NCBI GenBank assembly: GCA_017744415.1 | Contig: JAGIBJ010000048.1 | Location: 1-60,616, forward strand | Reading direction: 5' to 3' | From: Solirubrobacteraceae bacterium | GTDB lineage: Bacteria; Actinomycetota; Thermoleophilia; Solirubrobacterales; Solirubrobacteraceae | Length of the DNA stretch: 60,616 nucleotides | Shown: positions 24,399 through 33,176 of the stretch, piece after piece | Numbering within the stretch: the first letter of the stretch is position 1 | How the letters are laid out: every line of letters begins with the position of its first letter | Notes under the pieces: generated by a model | Seen by the model: the letters and a program-made list of their open reading frames with translations, nothing else | What the model was told of the DNA's origin: nothing | The model's database searches: none | Program-made: the position numbers and the translations under genes

Positions 24399-24731
24399 AT
24401 GCCCGACGAGGAGCACCCCATGCAGACACTTCAGCCCGGCCCGACCGCTCCCCCCGCCCCGGCCCCGGATCCCGGCGACGAGCGGGTTGGCGAGCTCCTC
24501 GTGCCCGTCCGCCGCGGCCGGCTTGCCCGGGCGCGTGCGGCCAGCCGCGCGCTCGCGAGTGACCTCGGGCAGGGCACGGTCGAGTACGTCGGCCTGCTGC
24601 TGCTCATGGCGACCGTCCTTGCGGCCGTGGTCGCGGCCGCGGGAACGCTCGGCGGCAAGAAGGAGATCGGCGAGAAGGTGGTGACGCAGATCGGCAAATC
24701 GATCGACAAGGCTGGCGGTGGGGAGCGCTGA
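24399..24731 (+). CDS. Flp/TadE-type class IVb prepilin-like protein with long leader
   Basis: 110 residues. The motif DLG-QGTVEY (G57, E62, Y63) is the class IVb prepilin cleavage site: cut after Gly, Glu at +5, Tyr at +6. It is followed by the hydrophobic helix VGLLLLMATVLAAVVAAAG. The mature protein would be about 53 residues, normal for Flp pilins. The Pro-rich leader of 57 residues (50 if ATG 24420 is used, which has GAGGAG upstream) is much longer than usual. No tad/cpa genes are seen nearby. Confidence 0.8.
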   Translation: MPDEEHPMQTLQPGPTAPPAPAPDPGDERVGELLVPVRRGRLARARAASRALASDLGQGTVEYVGLLLLMATVLAAVVAAAGTLGGKKEIGEKVVTQIGKSIDKAGGGER

Positions 24732-24802
24732 GGGGTTTCGGTGCGTGAGGTCGCGCGGCTTGGACCTGGCTTCCCGTCGGGCGCGTGCGAGGATGCCGCG
24801 CG

Positions 24803-25369
24803 ATGGAGTTCGTCCTCGCCACACGCAACGCCCACAAGGTCTCGGAGCTCGCGGCGCTCCTCCCAGGCCACACGCTCCGGGGGCTCCCGGACGAGGTCGT
24901 CCTGCCGCCGGAGATCGCCAAGGACTTCGCCGGCAACGCGCTGATCAAGGCGCGTGCGGCGGCCGAGGCGCTCGGGGTCGCAGTGATCGCCGACGACTCG
25001 GGGCTCTGCGCCGATGCGCTGGGCGGTCGGCCGGGGGTGCGCTCCGCGCGCTACGCCGGCGAGGACGCGACCGACGAGCAGAACCTCGAGAAGCTCATCC
25101 GGGAGGTGCCCGTCGGCTCGGTGATCTCGTACGTGTGCGTGATCGCCGTCGTGGTGCCGGGTGGCGAGGAGTTCACGGTCGAGGGGCGCTGCTCCGGTCG
25201 GATGGCGGCCGGACGCCACGGCACGGGCGGCTTCGGCTACGACCCTGTGTTCCTGGCCGACGGCGACCCGCAGGGACGCACGATGGCCGAGCTCTCGCCC
25301 GAGGAGAAGGGCGCGATCAGCCATCGCGGCCGGGCAGCCCGGGCGCTGGCCGAGCGTCTCGGCGCCTGA
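24803..25369 (+). CDS. rdgB: Non-canonical purine NTP pyrophosphatase (RdgB/HAM1)
   Basis: 188 residues. It hydrolyses dITP, ITP and XTP to keep them out of DNA and RNA. The family marks are ATRNAHKVSEL, IADDSGLCADAL, GTGGFGYDPVF and the C-terminal ISHRGRAARAL. It starts at ATG 24803; an in-frame ATG six codons upstream is less likely. Confidence 0.95.
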   Translation: MEFVLATRNAHKVSELAALLPGHTLRGLPDEVVLPPEIAKDFAGNALIKARAAAEALGVAVIADDSGLCADALGGRPGVRSARYAGEDATDEQNLEKLIREVPVGSVISYVCVIAVVVPGGEEFTVEGRCSGRMAAGRHGTGGFGYDPVFLADGDPQGRTMAELSPEEKGAISHRGRAARALAERLGA

Positions 25370-25400
25370 CGAGCCAGCTGGCCGGGTGGGTTCCGGCGCC

Positions 25401-25562
25401 CTACTCGTCGTCGCCCGGGCCCGTGAAGAGGTTCACGGAGGCCGAGAGCGCAAGGAGCGCCGAGAGCAGCCCATAGCCGTTGAAGCCGTTGTGCACGAAG
25501 ATCGCCGTCGTCACGAGGAAGACGAAGATCGTGGCGGACCAGGCGAGGCGTTCGAGCGTCAT
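25401..25562 (-). CDS. Small membrane protein, 53 aa
   Basis: From ATG 25562 (MTLERLAWSATIFVFLVTTA). Two hydrophobic segments, WSATIFVFLVTTAIFV and LLSALLALSASVNLF, separated by NGFNGYG. The tail GPGDDE is acidic. The frame is open far upstream, but that part is antisense-like to pyrF, so this short form is taken. It is convergent with rdgB. Function is unknown. Confidence 0.55.
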   Translation of the reverse strand: MTLERLAWSATIFVFLVTTAIFVHNGFNGYGLLSALLALSASVNLFTGPGDDE

Positions 25563-25709
25563 GGGAAGGGGCGGGCGCGCGGGCGCCGCATGGTCATGGT
25601 CGCCGATCGGACGGCGGCCGTGTCGGGTGGCCTCGCTCGGCCGTGTCGCGCGGCCGTGACCGGCGGAGCCGGGTGGCTCGACGTGGCGAGTGTCGGGCGG
25701 CCCGTCGTC

Positions 25710-25715
25710 TAGCAT
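25710..25715 (+). promoter_or_regulatory. TAGCAT -10-like box for the pyrF operon
   Basis: 9 nt before ATG 25725; a leader of only a few bases would result. Confidence 0.4.
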
Positions 25716-25724
25716 CGCCGATCG

Positions 25725-26651
25725 ATGTCCGCCCCCGTCGCAGCCCAGCCGTTCGGCGACCGCCTCGCCGAAGCCACGGCCCGGCGCGGCACTCCGCTGG
25801 TGCTCGGCCTCGACCCTGATCCCGCCCGCCTGTGGCCCGGCACGGAGCCGGTTGGTGCCGTGCCCGGTGCGACGCCCGGAGAGCACGCGGCCGCGGCGGT
25901 GCAGGAGCACTGCCGGCGCGTGATCACGGCCACGGCCGAGCACTGCGTCGCCGTCAAGCTGCAGCTCGCGTGTTTCGAGCGGCTCGGCCCGCCCGGATGG
26001 GAGACGCTCCACCGTGTCGCGGCGCTGGCCCGCGCGAACGGACTCCTGGTGATTGCCGACGGCAAGCGCGGCGACATCGATGTCACCGCTGCGGCCTACG
26101 CCGCCTCGCTCTTCGATGGTCACGACACGCCCTGGGGCCACGCCCCCGGCCTCGGCGCCGACGCGATCACGGTCAACCCCTACATGGGGTCCGACGCGAT
26201 TGCGCCGTTCCTCGAGGGTGCGCGACGGGCCGGCGGCGGCATCTTCGTGCTCGTCCGCACCTCGAACCCCGGCGCCGCCGACTTCGAGGAGCAACAGCTC
26301 GCGACCGGCGAGCCGCTCTGGAGGCGCGTCGCCAGCCACGTCGCCGGCCTCGACGACGGCAAGGGCGCGCTCGCCGACGCCGGCGCCGTCTGCGGCGCCA
26401 CCGCCCCGGAGCGCCTGGCCGATCTCCGCGCCGCCATGCCCCGGGCCCCGTTCCTGCTGCCTGGCGTCGGCGCTCAGGGCGGCACGGTCGAGGCGCTCTC
26501 CGCCGCGTTCGAACCAGGGCTTGGTGCCGGGCTCGTTACGGTCTCCCGCGCGCTCGTCCGCGCCCACGAGCAATCGGGCGGCACGCCCGAAGCTGCGGCT
26601 GCCGCAGCGGCCGACGAGCTGCGACGCGCTTGCCTGCAGGTCGCGGGATGA
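25725..26651 (+). CDS. pyrF: Orotidine 5'-phosphate decarboxylase (type 2)
   Basis: 308 residues. It makes UMP from OMP in pyrimidine synthesis. The N-terminal LVLGLDPDPARLWPG and the catalytic DGKRGDIDVTA are present; the length and the ITVNPYMGSDA segment are typical of the longer type-2 enzymes of actinobacteria. It is first in an operon: dacA begins inside its stop codon. Confidence 0.95.
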   Translation: MSAPVAAQPFGDRLAEATARRGTPLVLGLDPDPARLWPGTEPVGAVPGATPGEHAAAAVQEHCRRVITATAEHCVAVKLQLACFERLGPPGWETLHRVAALARANGLLVIADGKRGDIDVTAAAYAASLFDGHDTPWGHAPGLGADAITVNPYMGSDAIAPFLEGARRAGGGIFVLVRTSNPGAADFEEQQLATGEPLWRRVASHVAGLDDGKGALADAGAVCGATAPERLADLRAAMPRAPFLLPGVGAQGGTVEALSAAFEPGLGAGLVTVSRALVRAHEQSGGTPEAAAAAAADELRRACLQVAG

Positions 26652-27931
26652 GCCGGCGCCTCGCCAGCCGCGCCCTTACCGGCGCGGCACTGGTCGGCGC
26701 GCTCGCGGTCGGTCCCGGCACCGCCACCGCGGCGCCGCCGTCCATCACCGCCCCGGCGGCCGCCGTGATCGAGACGAGCACCGGCACCGTCGTCTACACC
26801 AAGAACGCCCAGCAAGAGCGGGGGATGGCGTCGACGACAAAGCTCATGACGGCGCTCGTCGCCCTCGACCGCCGTCCGCTCGACTCCGTGCTCACGGCCG
26901 CCAACTACCGGCCCACCGCGGCGGAGACGCGCCTCGGTCTGCACGCGGGCGAACGCATGACGCTCGCCGACCTCGTCCGGGCGATGATGCTCCCTTCGGC
27001 CAACGACGCCGCGCAGACGGTCGCCCAGCGCACGGGCGGGAGCGTGAGCCGGTTCGTCTCGCTCATGAACCAGCGGGCGAAGGAAGAAGGACTCACCCAC
27101 ACGCGGTTCACGAATCCCGTCGGCCTGGACTCGAGCGCCCACCACACGAGCGCACTCGATCTCGCGCGCATGGGCGCGCTCGCCTTCGACAACCCGTTCC
27201 TGCGCCAGACCGTGCGGCGCCGCTCGATCACGCTCACCAGCGGCGACATGGCCCGCACCATCACGAACCGCAACACCACGCTCGGGGTGAAGCTCCCCGG
27301 CGGTGGCCAGATCAACGGCATGAAGACCGGCCACACCAACCGCTCGGGCTACGCGCTCGTCGGCTCGGCCACCCGCGGCGGCGTGAGCGTTGTCTCAGCC
27401 GTCCTCGGCGACCCGTCCGAGGCCGCGCGCGATGCCGACACCATCAAGCTCCTGCGCTGGGCGAGCGGTCTGTTCCAGCGCAAGCAGGTGATCCGCGAGC
27501 GCGCGCAGGTGCAGCGGATCGGCGTCGACGGCGGCAAGGTCGACAGCGTCGAGCTCGTCGCCGAGCAAAGCCTCACGCGCGTGGTGCCGCGCGGCGAGAA
27601 GATCACGCTTGAGCCGGTCGGGGTGCCGAAGCTGCTCCAAGCACCGGTTGCCGCCGGCACGAAGGCCGGCTCGGCACGCGTGCTCGTCGGCGGCAAGCTC
27701 GTCGGCACGGTGCCGCTCGTCACCGCCGCGGCCGTCGAGAAGCAGAGCCTGCCAGCGGCGATCGTCAGCGGGATCGGTGACCACTGGCAGGGTGGCCTCG
27801 TCGCCCTCCTGCTCATCCTGAGCGGTACGCTCATCCTGGTCCGCGCCCGGAACACGCGCACGCCTGCCCCGCGGACCGCCACCCAGGGGAGCCCACCGGC
27901 CGAGCCGGCCGAGCGAACCACCGCGCCATGA
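26648..27931 (+). CDS. D-alanyl-D-alanine carboxypeptidase (S11, PBP5-like)
   Basis: 427 residues. It has a signal peptide ending GTATAAPP, then the penicillin-binding motifs S62-T-T-K65 (STTKLM), SAN (LPSANDAA) and KTG (MKTGHTNRSG). A second beta-rich domain follows (residues about 290-370). Unlike E. coli PBP5, it ends in a real membrane helix (GGLVALLLILSGTLILV) plus a Pro/Ala-rich cytosolic tail. It trims peptidoglycan pentapeptides outside the cell. ATG overlaps the pyrF TGA (ATGA). Confidence 0.93.
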   Translation: MSRRLASRALTGAALVGALAVGPGTATAAPPSITAPAAAVIETSTGTVVYTKNAQQERGMASTTKLMTALVALDRRPLDSVLTAANYRPTAAETRLGLHAGERMTLADLVRAMMLPSANDAAQTVAQRTGGSVSRFVSLMNQRAKEEGLTHTRFTNPVGLDSSAHHTSALDLARMGALAFDNPFLRQTVRRRSITLTSGDMARTITNRNTTLGVKLPGGGQINGMKTGHTNRSGYALVGSATRGGVSVVSAVLGDPSEAARDADTIKLLRWASGLFQRKQVIRERAQVQRIGVDGGKVDSVELVAEQSLTRVVPRGEKITLEPVGVPKLLQAPVAAGTKAGSARVLVGGKLVGTVPLVTAAAVEKQSLPAAIVSGIGDHWQGGLVALLLILSGTLILVRARNTRTPAPRTATQGSPPAEPAERTTAP

Positions 27932-28893
27932 TCATCACGGTCACTCTCAACGCGGCGATCGACAAGACGCTGATCGTCCCGAACTTCCAGCCCGGTCGCC
28001 GTCATCGCACGGTCGAGCAGGGCACGCTGCCGGGCGGCAAGGGCGTCAACGTCGCCCGCACGCTCAAGCGCCTCGGCATCCCCGTGATCGCCACCGGGTT
28101 CCAGGGCGGCCCTACCGGCACACGCATCGTCGAGGCGCTCACGGCTGAGCAGGTGCTCTCCGACTTCGTTCGCATCCGCGAGGAGTCGCGCACCAACACC
28201 GCGCTGCTCGATCCGACGAACGGGATCCAGACCGAGATCAACGAGCGCGGCCCGCAGGTGAGCGAGCAGGAGGTCGAGCTCTTCCGCGAGAAGCTCCTCT
28301 ACCTCGCATCCGGCGCCGCGATGGTGATCTTCGCCGGCTCGTTGCCGCGTGCGGTCGACGCCACCCTCTACGGCGATCTCATCCGTGACCTCCGCCAGAC
28401 CGGCGTCACGGTGGCCGTCGACGCCGACGGCGAGGTGCTCCAACACGCAGCACGCTCAGGACCGACGATCGTCTCCCCGAACCGCCGCGAGGCCGAGGAG
28501 CTCGTGGGCTACGAGTTCTCGGGCGACGCCGACGTCGAGCTGATCGATGCGCTCGGCGCGCTCCGCGGCCTCGGCCCGCAGGAAGCGCTCATCACGCTGC
28601 CGGACGGCTGCGCCGCCGCGCTGCGCGAGGGCAACGGCATCGGCATCACCCGCGCGCGCATTCCGCACCGCGAGGCGCTTGCGCCGATCGGCTCCGGCGA
28701 CGCATTCCTCGCCGGCTTCCTCGCCGCCCGTTACCAGGGCCGCAGCGACGCCGACGCCCTGCGGTACGCCGTCGCCTGCGGCGCCGATTCCACCCAGCGC
28801 CTCGGCGCGGGCGTCGTCGATCCGGATGAGGTCGCGCGCCTCTCCGACATGGTCGAGCTCATGCAGCTCGAGCCTGACGTCGCCGCCGCCTGA
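27928..28893 (+). CDS. PfkB-family sugar-phosphate kinase (1-phosphofructokinase-like)
   Basis: 321 residues. N-terminal ITVTLNAAIDKTLIV and LPGGKGVNVARTLKRLG, with C-terminal anion hole GSGDAFLAGF, are the FruK/LacC subgroup of PfkB. It phosphorylates a sugar phosphate such as fructose 1-phosphate or tagatose 6-phosphate; without PTS genes nearby the substrate is open. ATG overlaps the dacA stop, so pyrF-dacA-pfkB form one coupled operon. Confidence 0.9.
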   Translation: MIITVTLNAAIDKTLIVPNFQPGRRHRTVEQGTLPGGKGVNVARTLKRLGIPVIATGFQGGPTGTRIVEALTAEQVLSDFVRIREESRTNTALLDPTNGIQTEINERGPQVSEQEVELFREKLLYLASGAAMVIFAGSLPRAVDATLYGDLIRDLRQTGVTVAVDADGEVLQHAARSGPTIVSPNRREAEELVGYEFSGDADVELIDALGALRGLGPQEALITLPDGCAAALREGNGIGITRARIPHREALAPIGSGDAFLAGFLAARYQGRSDADALRYAVACGADSTQRLGAGVVDPDEVARLSDMVELMQLEPDVAAA

Positions 28894-28959
28894 ATTCTGC
28901 GTTCTTCCTGCACGTCGCGGGCAGGCGCGAACGGCGGATAAGGCGCCCGCGACCGTTGC

Positions 28960-29079
28960 TAGAGTCCTTGCTCCGCTTCGGGCCCCACCGCTCTCAGATG
29001 GCGGTCCGCAGCGTGGCGTTCGTCCACTGCCGCCCCCTTTTCCCTCAGGGGCGTTCGACCACCCAGAGGCTGCACCACC
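28960..29079 (+). promoter_or_regulatory. Promoter and structured 5' leader of guaB3-guaA
   Basis: TAGAGT (28960-28965) is the best -10 candidate and leaves a leader of about 108 nt. The leader can form three hairpins: 28987-28991/29001-29005, 29008-29030 and 29031-29036/29048-29053. This differs from the leaderless starts common elsewhere in the window. No known riboswitch consensus is recognised. Confidence 0.45.
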
Positions 29080-30261
29080 ATGGAGATTGAGATCGGTCGA
29101 GGCAAGAAGGCTCGACGCGCCTACGGTTTCGACGACATCGCGATCGTCCCTTCCCGACGCACGCGCGACCCCGATGACGTCGACATCTCCTGGAAGGTCG
29201 GCGACTACCGCTTCGAACTGCCCCTGCTCGCTTCGGCGATGGACGGCGTCGTCTCGCCCACGACGGCCGGCATCATCGGCAAGCTCGGCGGCCTCGCCGT
29301 CCTCAATCTCGAGGGCGTCTTCACGCGCTACGACGACGCCGAGGAGCAGCTCGAGCGCATCAGCAAGCTCCCGAAGGACGAGGCCACCCGGGAGATGCAG
29401 CGCATTTACCAGGAGCCCATCAAGCCGCACCTGATCCCGCAGCGGATCAAGGAGATCAAGGATCAGGGCGTCGTCGTCGCCGCCTCGCTCACGCCGCAGC
29501 GCGTCGCCGCCCACTACGAGGCCGCCCTCGAGGCCGGTCTCGACATCCTCGTGATCCAGGGCACCGTCGTCTCCGCCGAGCACGTCTCGGAAGACGAGTC
29601 GCGTCCGCCGCTCAACCTCAAGCAGTTCATCCGCGAGGTCGGCATCCCCGTCATCGTCGGCGGCTGTGCCAGCTACCACGCCGGCCTCCACCTCATGCGC
29701 ACCGGCGCCGCCGGCGTGCTCGTCGGTGTCGGCCCGGGCGCCGCGTGCACCACGCGTGGTGTGCTCGGCCTCGGCGTCCCGCAGGCCACGGCCATCGCCG
29801 ACGTCGCCGCCGCCCGCCTCCAGCACATGCTCGAGACCGGCGACTACGTGCAGGTGATCGCCGACGGCGGCATGCGCACCGGTGGCGACATCTCCAAGGC
29901 CTTCGCCTGCGGCGCCGACGCCGTGATGATCGGCTCGCCGCTGGCCCGCGCCCACGAGGCGCCCGGCCGCGGCTTCCACTGGGGCATGGCCACGTTCCAC
30001 CCGGATCTTCCCCGTGGCGCTCGCGTGCAGACCATCCAGAACGGCACGCTCTCGGAGATCCTCACGGGCCCGGCCCACGAGAACGACGGCACGTTCAACC
30101 TCATGGGCGCGCTGCGCACCTCGATGGCCACCACCGGCTACAAGGACATCCCCGAGTTCCACCGAGCCGAGGTGATGGTCGCACCGTCGCTGCAGACCGA
30201 GGGCAAGCTCCTCCAGTCGACGCAGGGCATCGGCATGGGCGCTCGCGGCGGCAGCAAGTAG
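29080..30261 (+). CDS. GuaB3-family IMP dehydrogenase-related protein
   Basis: 393 residues forming a single TIM barrel without the CBS pair of classical GuaB. IMPDH features are present: YGFDDIAIVPSRR, the phosphate/active-site loop GVGPGAACTTRGVLG with C223, and IADGGMRTGGDI. GuaB3 proteins convert IMP to XMP or modulate that step. guaA starts on the next base after the stop, so the two act together in GMP synthesis. Confidence 0.93.
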   Translation: MEIEIGRGKKARRAYGFDDIAIVPSRRTRDPDDVDISWKVGDYRFELPLLASAMDGVVSPTTAGIIGKLGGLAVLNLEGVFTRYDDAEEQLERISKLPKDEATREMQRIYQEPIKPHLIPQRIKEIKDQGVVVAASLTPQRVAAHYEAALEAGLDILVIQGTVVSAEHVSEDESRPPLNLKQFIREVGIPVIVGGCASYHAGLHLMRTGAAGVLVGVGPGAACTTRGVLGLGVPQATAIADVAAARLQHMLETGDYVQVIADGGMRTGGDISKAFACGADAVMIGSPLARAHEAPGRGFHWGMATFHPDLPRGARVQTIQNGTLSEILTGPAHENDGTFNLMGALRTSMATTGYKDIPEFHRAEVMVAPSLQTEGKLLQSTQGIGMGARGGSK

Positions 30262-31839
30262 ATGACGGACCACGCAGGTGCCGCCGAGGCTCCCGCCACC
30301 GGGAGCCACGAGCGGGTCGTCGTCCTCGACTTCGGTGGGCAGTACTCCCAGCTGATCGCGCGGCGCGTCCGCGAGCTCGGCGTCTACAGCGAGCTGATCC
30401 CGGCACACGTCGGCATCGATCAGATCGGGAGCAACCCGCCTCAGGCGATCATCCTCTCCGGCGGGCCTGCGTCGGTCTATGCGCCCGGTGCGCCCGAGCT
30501 CGACGAGCGTTTGCTCGAGCTCGGAGTGCCCGTGCTGGGCATTTGTTACGGCATGCAGCTCCTCGCGCATGCCCTCGGTGGCCGCGTCGAATCCGCCGAC
30601 GTCGGCGAGTACGGCCGCAGCGACCTCACCGTCCAGGTGCCGGGCCGCCTGCTCGCCGGCCTGCCGGCCGAGCAGCCGGTCTGGATGAGCCACCGCGACA
30701 CCGTCTACGAGGCGCCGCCCGGCTTCACCGCGCTCGCCTCGTCGACCCAGTCGCCCGTTGCCGCGCTCGAGAACCCCGACCGCGGCATCTACGGCATCCA
30801 GTACCACCCCGAGGTCGTGCACACGCCGCACGGCCAAGAGGTGCTCCGCCGCTTCCTCCAGGACATCTGCCAGCTGTCGCTCACCTGGTCGGCGGCCAAC
30901 ATCGTCGACGAGCAGGTGCGCCGCATCCGCGAGCAGGTCGGCGACAAGAAGGTGATCTGCGGCCTCTCCGGCGGCGTCGACTCCTCCGTGGCCGCCGTGC
31001 TCGTGCACAAGGCCATCGGCGACCAGCTCACGTGCGTGTTCGTCGATCACGGCCTCATGCGCAAGGGCGAGGGCGACCAGGTCATCGAGGCCTTCCGCGA
31101 CCAGTTCCACATCCCGCTGGTCGCCGTCGACGCCGAGGATCGCTTCCTCTCGCGCCTCGCCGGCCAGACCGAGCCGGAGACGAAGCGCAAGATCATCGGC
31201 GGCGAGTTCATCCGCGTGTTCGAGGAGGAAGCCGCCAAGCTCGGCGACGCCAAGTTCCTCGTGCAGGGCACGCTCTACTCCGACGTCATCGAATCCGGCG
31301 GCGGCCCCGGTTCGCACACCATCAAGAGCCACCACAACGTCGGCGGTCTCCCGGACGACCTCGAGTTCGAACTCGTCGAACCGCTCCGCGAGCTCTTCAA
31401 GGACGAGGTGCGCGCCGTCGGACTCGAACTCGGCCTCCCCGAACGGCTCGTGTGGCGCCAGCCGTTCCCCGGCCCCGGCCTGGGCATCCGCATCGTCGGC
31501 CAAGAGGTCACCAAGGAACGCCTCGATGTGCTCCGCGACGCCGACGCGATCCTCCAGGAGGAGATCCGCGGCGCCGACCTCTACCGCGAGCTCTGGCAGT
31601 CCTTCTGCGTCCTCCCGGGCATCCGCACCGTCGGCGTGCAGGGCGACGGCCGCACCTACGGATACGTCGTCGGCATCCGCGCCGTCACCAGCGACGACGC
31701 CATGACCGCCGACTGGGCCCGCCTGCCCTACGACCTCCTCGAACGCGTCGCCGCCCGCATGATGGGCGAGCTCCGTGACGTGAACCGGGTCGTGCTCGAT
31801 ATCACGAGCAAGCCGCCCGGCACGATCGAGTGGGAGTAG
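30262..31839 (+). CDS. guaA: GMP synthase (glutamine-hydrolysing)
   Basis: 525 residues that amidate XMP to GMP. The class I amidotransferase half has Cys95 in [10 protein letters not shown] and the HPE of QYHPEVVHT. The ATP pyrophosphatase half has the PP-loop [12 protein letters not shown], and the dimerisation domain ends in [13 protein letters not shown]. There is no gap after guaB3. The large inverted repeat at 31883-31999 follows 44 nt after the stop. Confidence 0.98.
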   Translation: MTDHAGAAEAPATGSHERVVVLDFGGQYSQLIARRVRELGVYSELIPAHVGIDQIGSNPPQAIILSGGPASVYAPGAPELDERLLELGVPVLGICYGMQLLAHALGGRVESADVGEYGRSDLTVQVPGRLLAGLPAEQPVWMSHRDTVYEAPPGFTALASSTQSPVAALENPDRGIYGIQYHPEVVHTPHGQEVLRRFLQDICQLSLTWSAANIVDEQVRRIREQVGDKKVICGLSGGVDSSVAAVLVHKAIGDQLTCVFVDHGLMRKGEGDQVIEAFRDQFHIPLVAVDAEDRFLSRLAGQTEPETKRKIIGGEFIRVFEEEAAKLGDAKFLVQGTLYSDVIESGGGPGSHTIKSHHNVGGLPDDLEFELVEPLRELFKDEVRAVGLELGLPERLVWRQPFPGPGLGIRIVGQEVTKERLDVLRDADAILQEEIRGADLYRELWQSFCVLPGIRTVGVQGDGRTYGYVVGIRAVTSDDAMTADWARLPYDLLERVAARMMGELRDVNRVVLDITSKPPGTIEWE

Positions 31840-31844
31840 CCGTC

Positions 31845-31863
31845 AGCGCGCTCTGAGCGCGCT
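31845..31863 (+). terminator. Weak hairpin after guaA
   Basis: AGCGCGCT, loop CTG, AGCGCGCT; followed by TGTGG, so it lacks a T-tract. Confidence 0.4.
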
Positions 31864-31882
31864 TGTGGTCGGGGGCGTTTCC

Positions 31883-31999
31883 GGGCGGGCCGGGACGACT
31901 GCTGCGGCTCACGTCGCTGGGCTGGTGCATTGCTGCGCCTAGCGGCTTGCTAATGCCCCACCCGCTCGAGTTCGCCTTCGCAGGCGTCCCGGCCCGCCC
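31883..31999. repeat. Large inverted repeat A (15-bp perfect arms, 117 nt)
   Basis: GGGCGGGCCGGGACG (31883-31897) pairs exactly with 31985-31999. The 87-nt interior holds a nested pair GCATT/AATGC (31927-31931 with 31952-31956). It begins 44 nt after the guaA stop. Comparable elements follow trxB and ilvD. Confidence 0.7.
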
Positions 32000-32282
32000 T
32001 GGTTGACCGCTGGGTTCGGGCGCGCCCTGCGGCGTCGGCTGCTGCCCATCGATTGGTGGCAGCGGGCGTTCTGGCCGGTTTGAGTCGGTGGGGTGACCCG
32101 GTCCAGTCGACTCCGCCGTTCTGAGGCGGCCGGCGCCAGCGGCTATTTCGCATCGAGCGACGAGGTGGGGTCCTGCCGCCGTGCGGTGGGTCGACCATTG
32201 GTGGCCGGGGAGTTCCGTTGAAGTTCACCGAGCATCGACGCGCCGCTCGTAGGTTCGGGTTGATCTCGAACGAGGACCGCAG

Positions 32283-33119
32283 ATGCCGAAGCTCACTGTC
32301 GACACGACCACCAATGGGCAGCCCGTCGAGCTGTACTACGAGGATCACGGCAGCGGCGCGCCGGTGGTCCTGATCCACGGCTGGCCGCTGAGCGGGCGGA
32401 GCTGGGAGGCCCAGGTGCCGGCGCTGATCGACGCCGGCTACCGCGTCATCACCTACGATCGCCGCGGCTTCGGGTGGAGTTCACAGCCGTGGGAGGGCTA
32501 CGAGTACGACCGGTTCGCTGACGATCTCGCGGCGCTCCTCGATCACCTCGACGTGAGCGGCGCGACGCTCGTGGGCTTTTCGATGGGTGGGGGCGAGGTC
32601 GCGCGTTACCTCGGCAAGCACGGCAGCGGACGGATCGCCAAGGCCGTCTTCGCAGCCGCGGTGCCTCCCTACCTCTTCAAGAGCGACGACAACCCGGACG
32701 GCGGCCTCGACGACGCGACGATCGCGCAGTTCGAAGGCGGCGTGAAGGGCGACCGGCCCGCATTCCTCGCTGACTTTGCCACCAACTTCTTCAGCGCCGG
32801 TGACGACCTCAAAGTGAGCAAGGCGCAGCTGCACTACTTCCGGGAGATCGCCGACTTCGCCTCGCCCAAGGGCACGCTCGACTGCATCGCCGCGTTCGGT
32901 CGCACCGACTTCCGTGACGACCTCGCGATGATCGACGTCCCCGTGCTGGTGATCCATGGCGACAGCGACGCGGTCGTGCCGATCGAGGTGTCCGGCCAGC
33001 GCACCGCCGACACGATCGATGGCGCCGAGCTCCACGTGATCGACGGCGGCCCCCACGGCATCAACGCCTCACACTCCGGCGAGTTCAACCAAGCGCTGAT
33101 CGATTTCCTCGGCAGGTAG
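32283..33119 (+). CDS. Alpha/beta hydrolase (non-haem chloroperoxidase-like)
   Basis: 278 residues. The oxyanion region is VLIHGWPLSGRSWE, the nucleophile elbow is VGFSMGGGEVAR, the acid is in VIHGDSDAVVP, and the histidine is in DGGPHGINASH. Phe at the nucleophile elbow (GFSMGG) and the overall length fit the cofactor-free perhydrolase/chloroperoxidase group of esterases. GAGGA lies 6 nt before ATG 32283. It is cytosolic; the natural substrate is unknown. Confidence 0.92.
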   Translation: MPKLTVDTTTNGQPVELYYEDHGSGAPVVLIHGWPLSGRSWEAQVPALIDAGYRVITYDRRGFGWSSQPWEGYEYDRFADDLAALLDHLDVSGATLVGFSMGGGEVARYLGKHGSGRIAKAVFAAAVPPYLFKSDDNPDGGLDDATIAQFEGGVKGDRPAFLADFATNFFSAGDDLKVSKAQLHYFREIADFASPKGTLDCIAAFGRTDFRDDLAMIDVPVLVIHGDSDAVVPIEVSGQRTADTIDGAELHVIDGGPHGINASHSGEFNQALIDFLGR

Positions 33120-33176
33120 CGGGCGCGAGTCGGCAGGCGCAGCCGCGGCCTCCGCGGCGGTCGGCGCGGCCACGCT

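Larger units (their letters stand above)
31840..32282. other. Intergenic region holding inverted repeats
   Basis: 443 bases. A small hairpin at 31845-31863 and the large repeat at 31883-31999 fill the first third. The rest has no believable ORF: the minus-strand frame 31950-32378 has Arg/Pro-rich antisense composition. TAGGTT near 32249 could serve the hydrolase gene. Confidence 0.6.

Noticed and set aside
28456..31503. 1015-codon minus-strand ORF
   Set aside because: It is antisense to pfkB, guaB3 and guaA, which have clear motifs; long open antisense frames are expected at this GC content.
31950..32378. 142-codon minus-strand ORF in the guaA-hydrolase gap
   Set aside because: Arg/Pro-rich composition, overlap with the start of the hydrolase gene, and part of inverted repeat A; no ribosome site.
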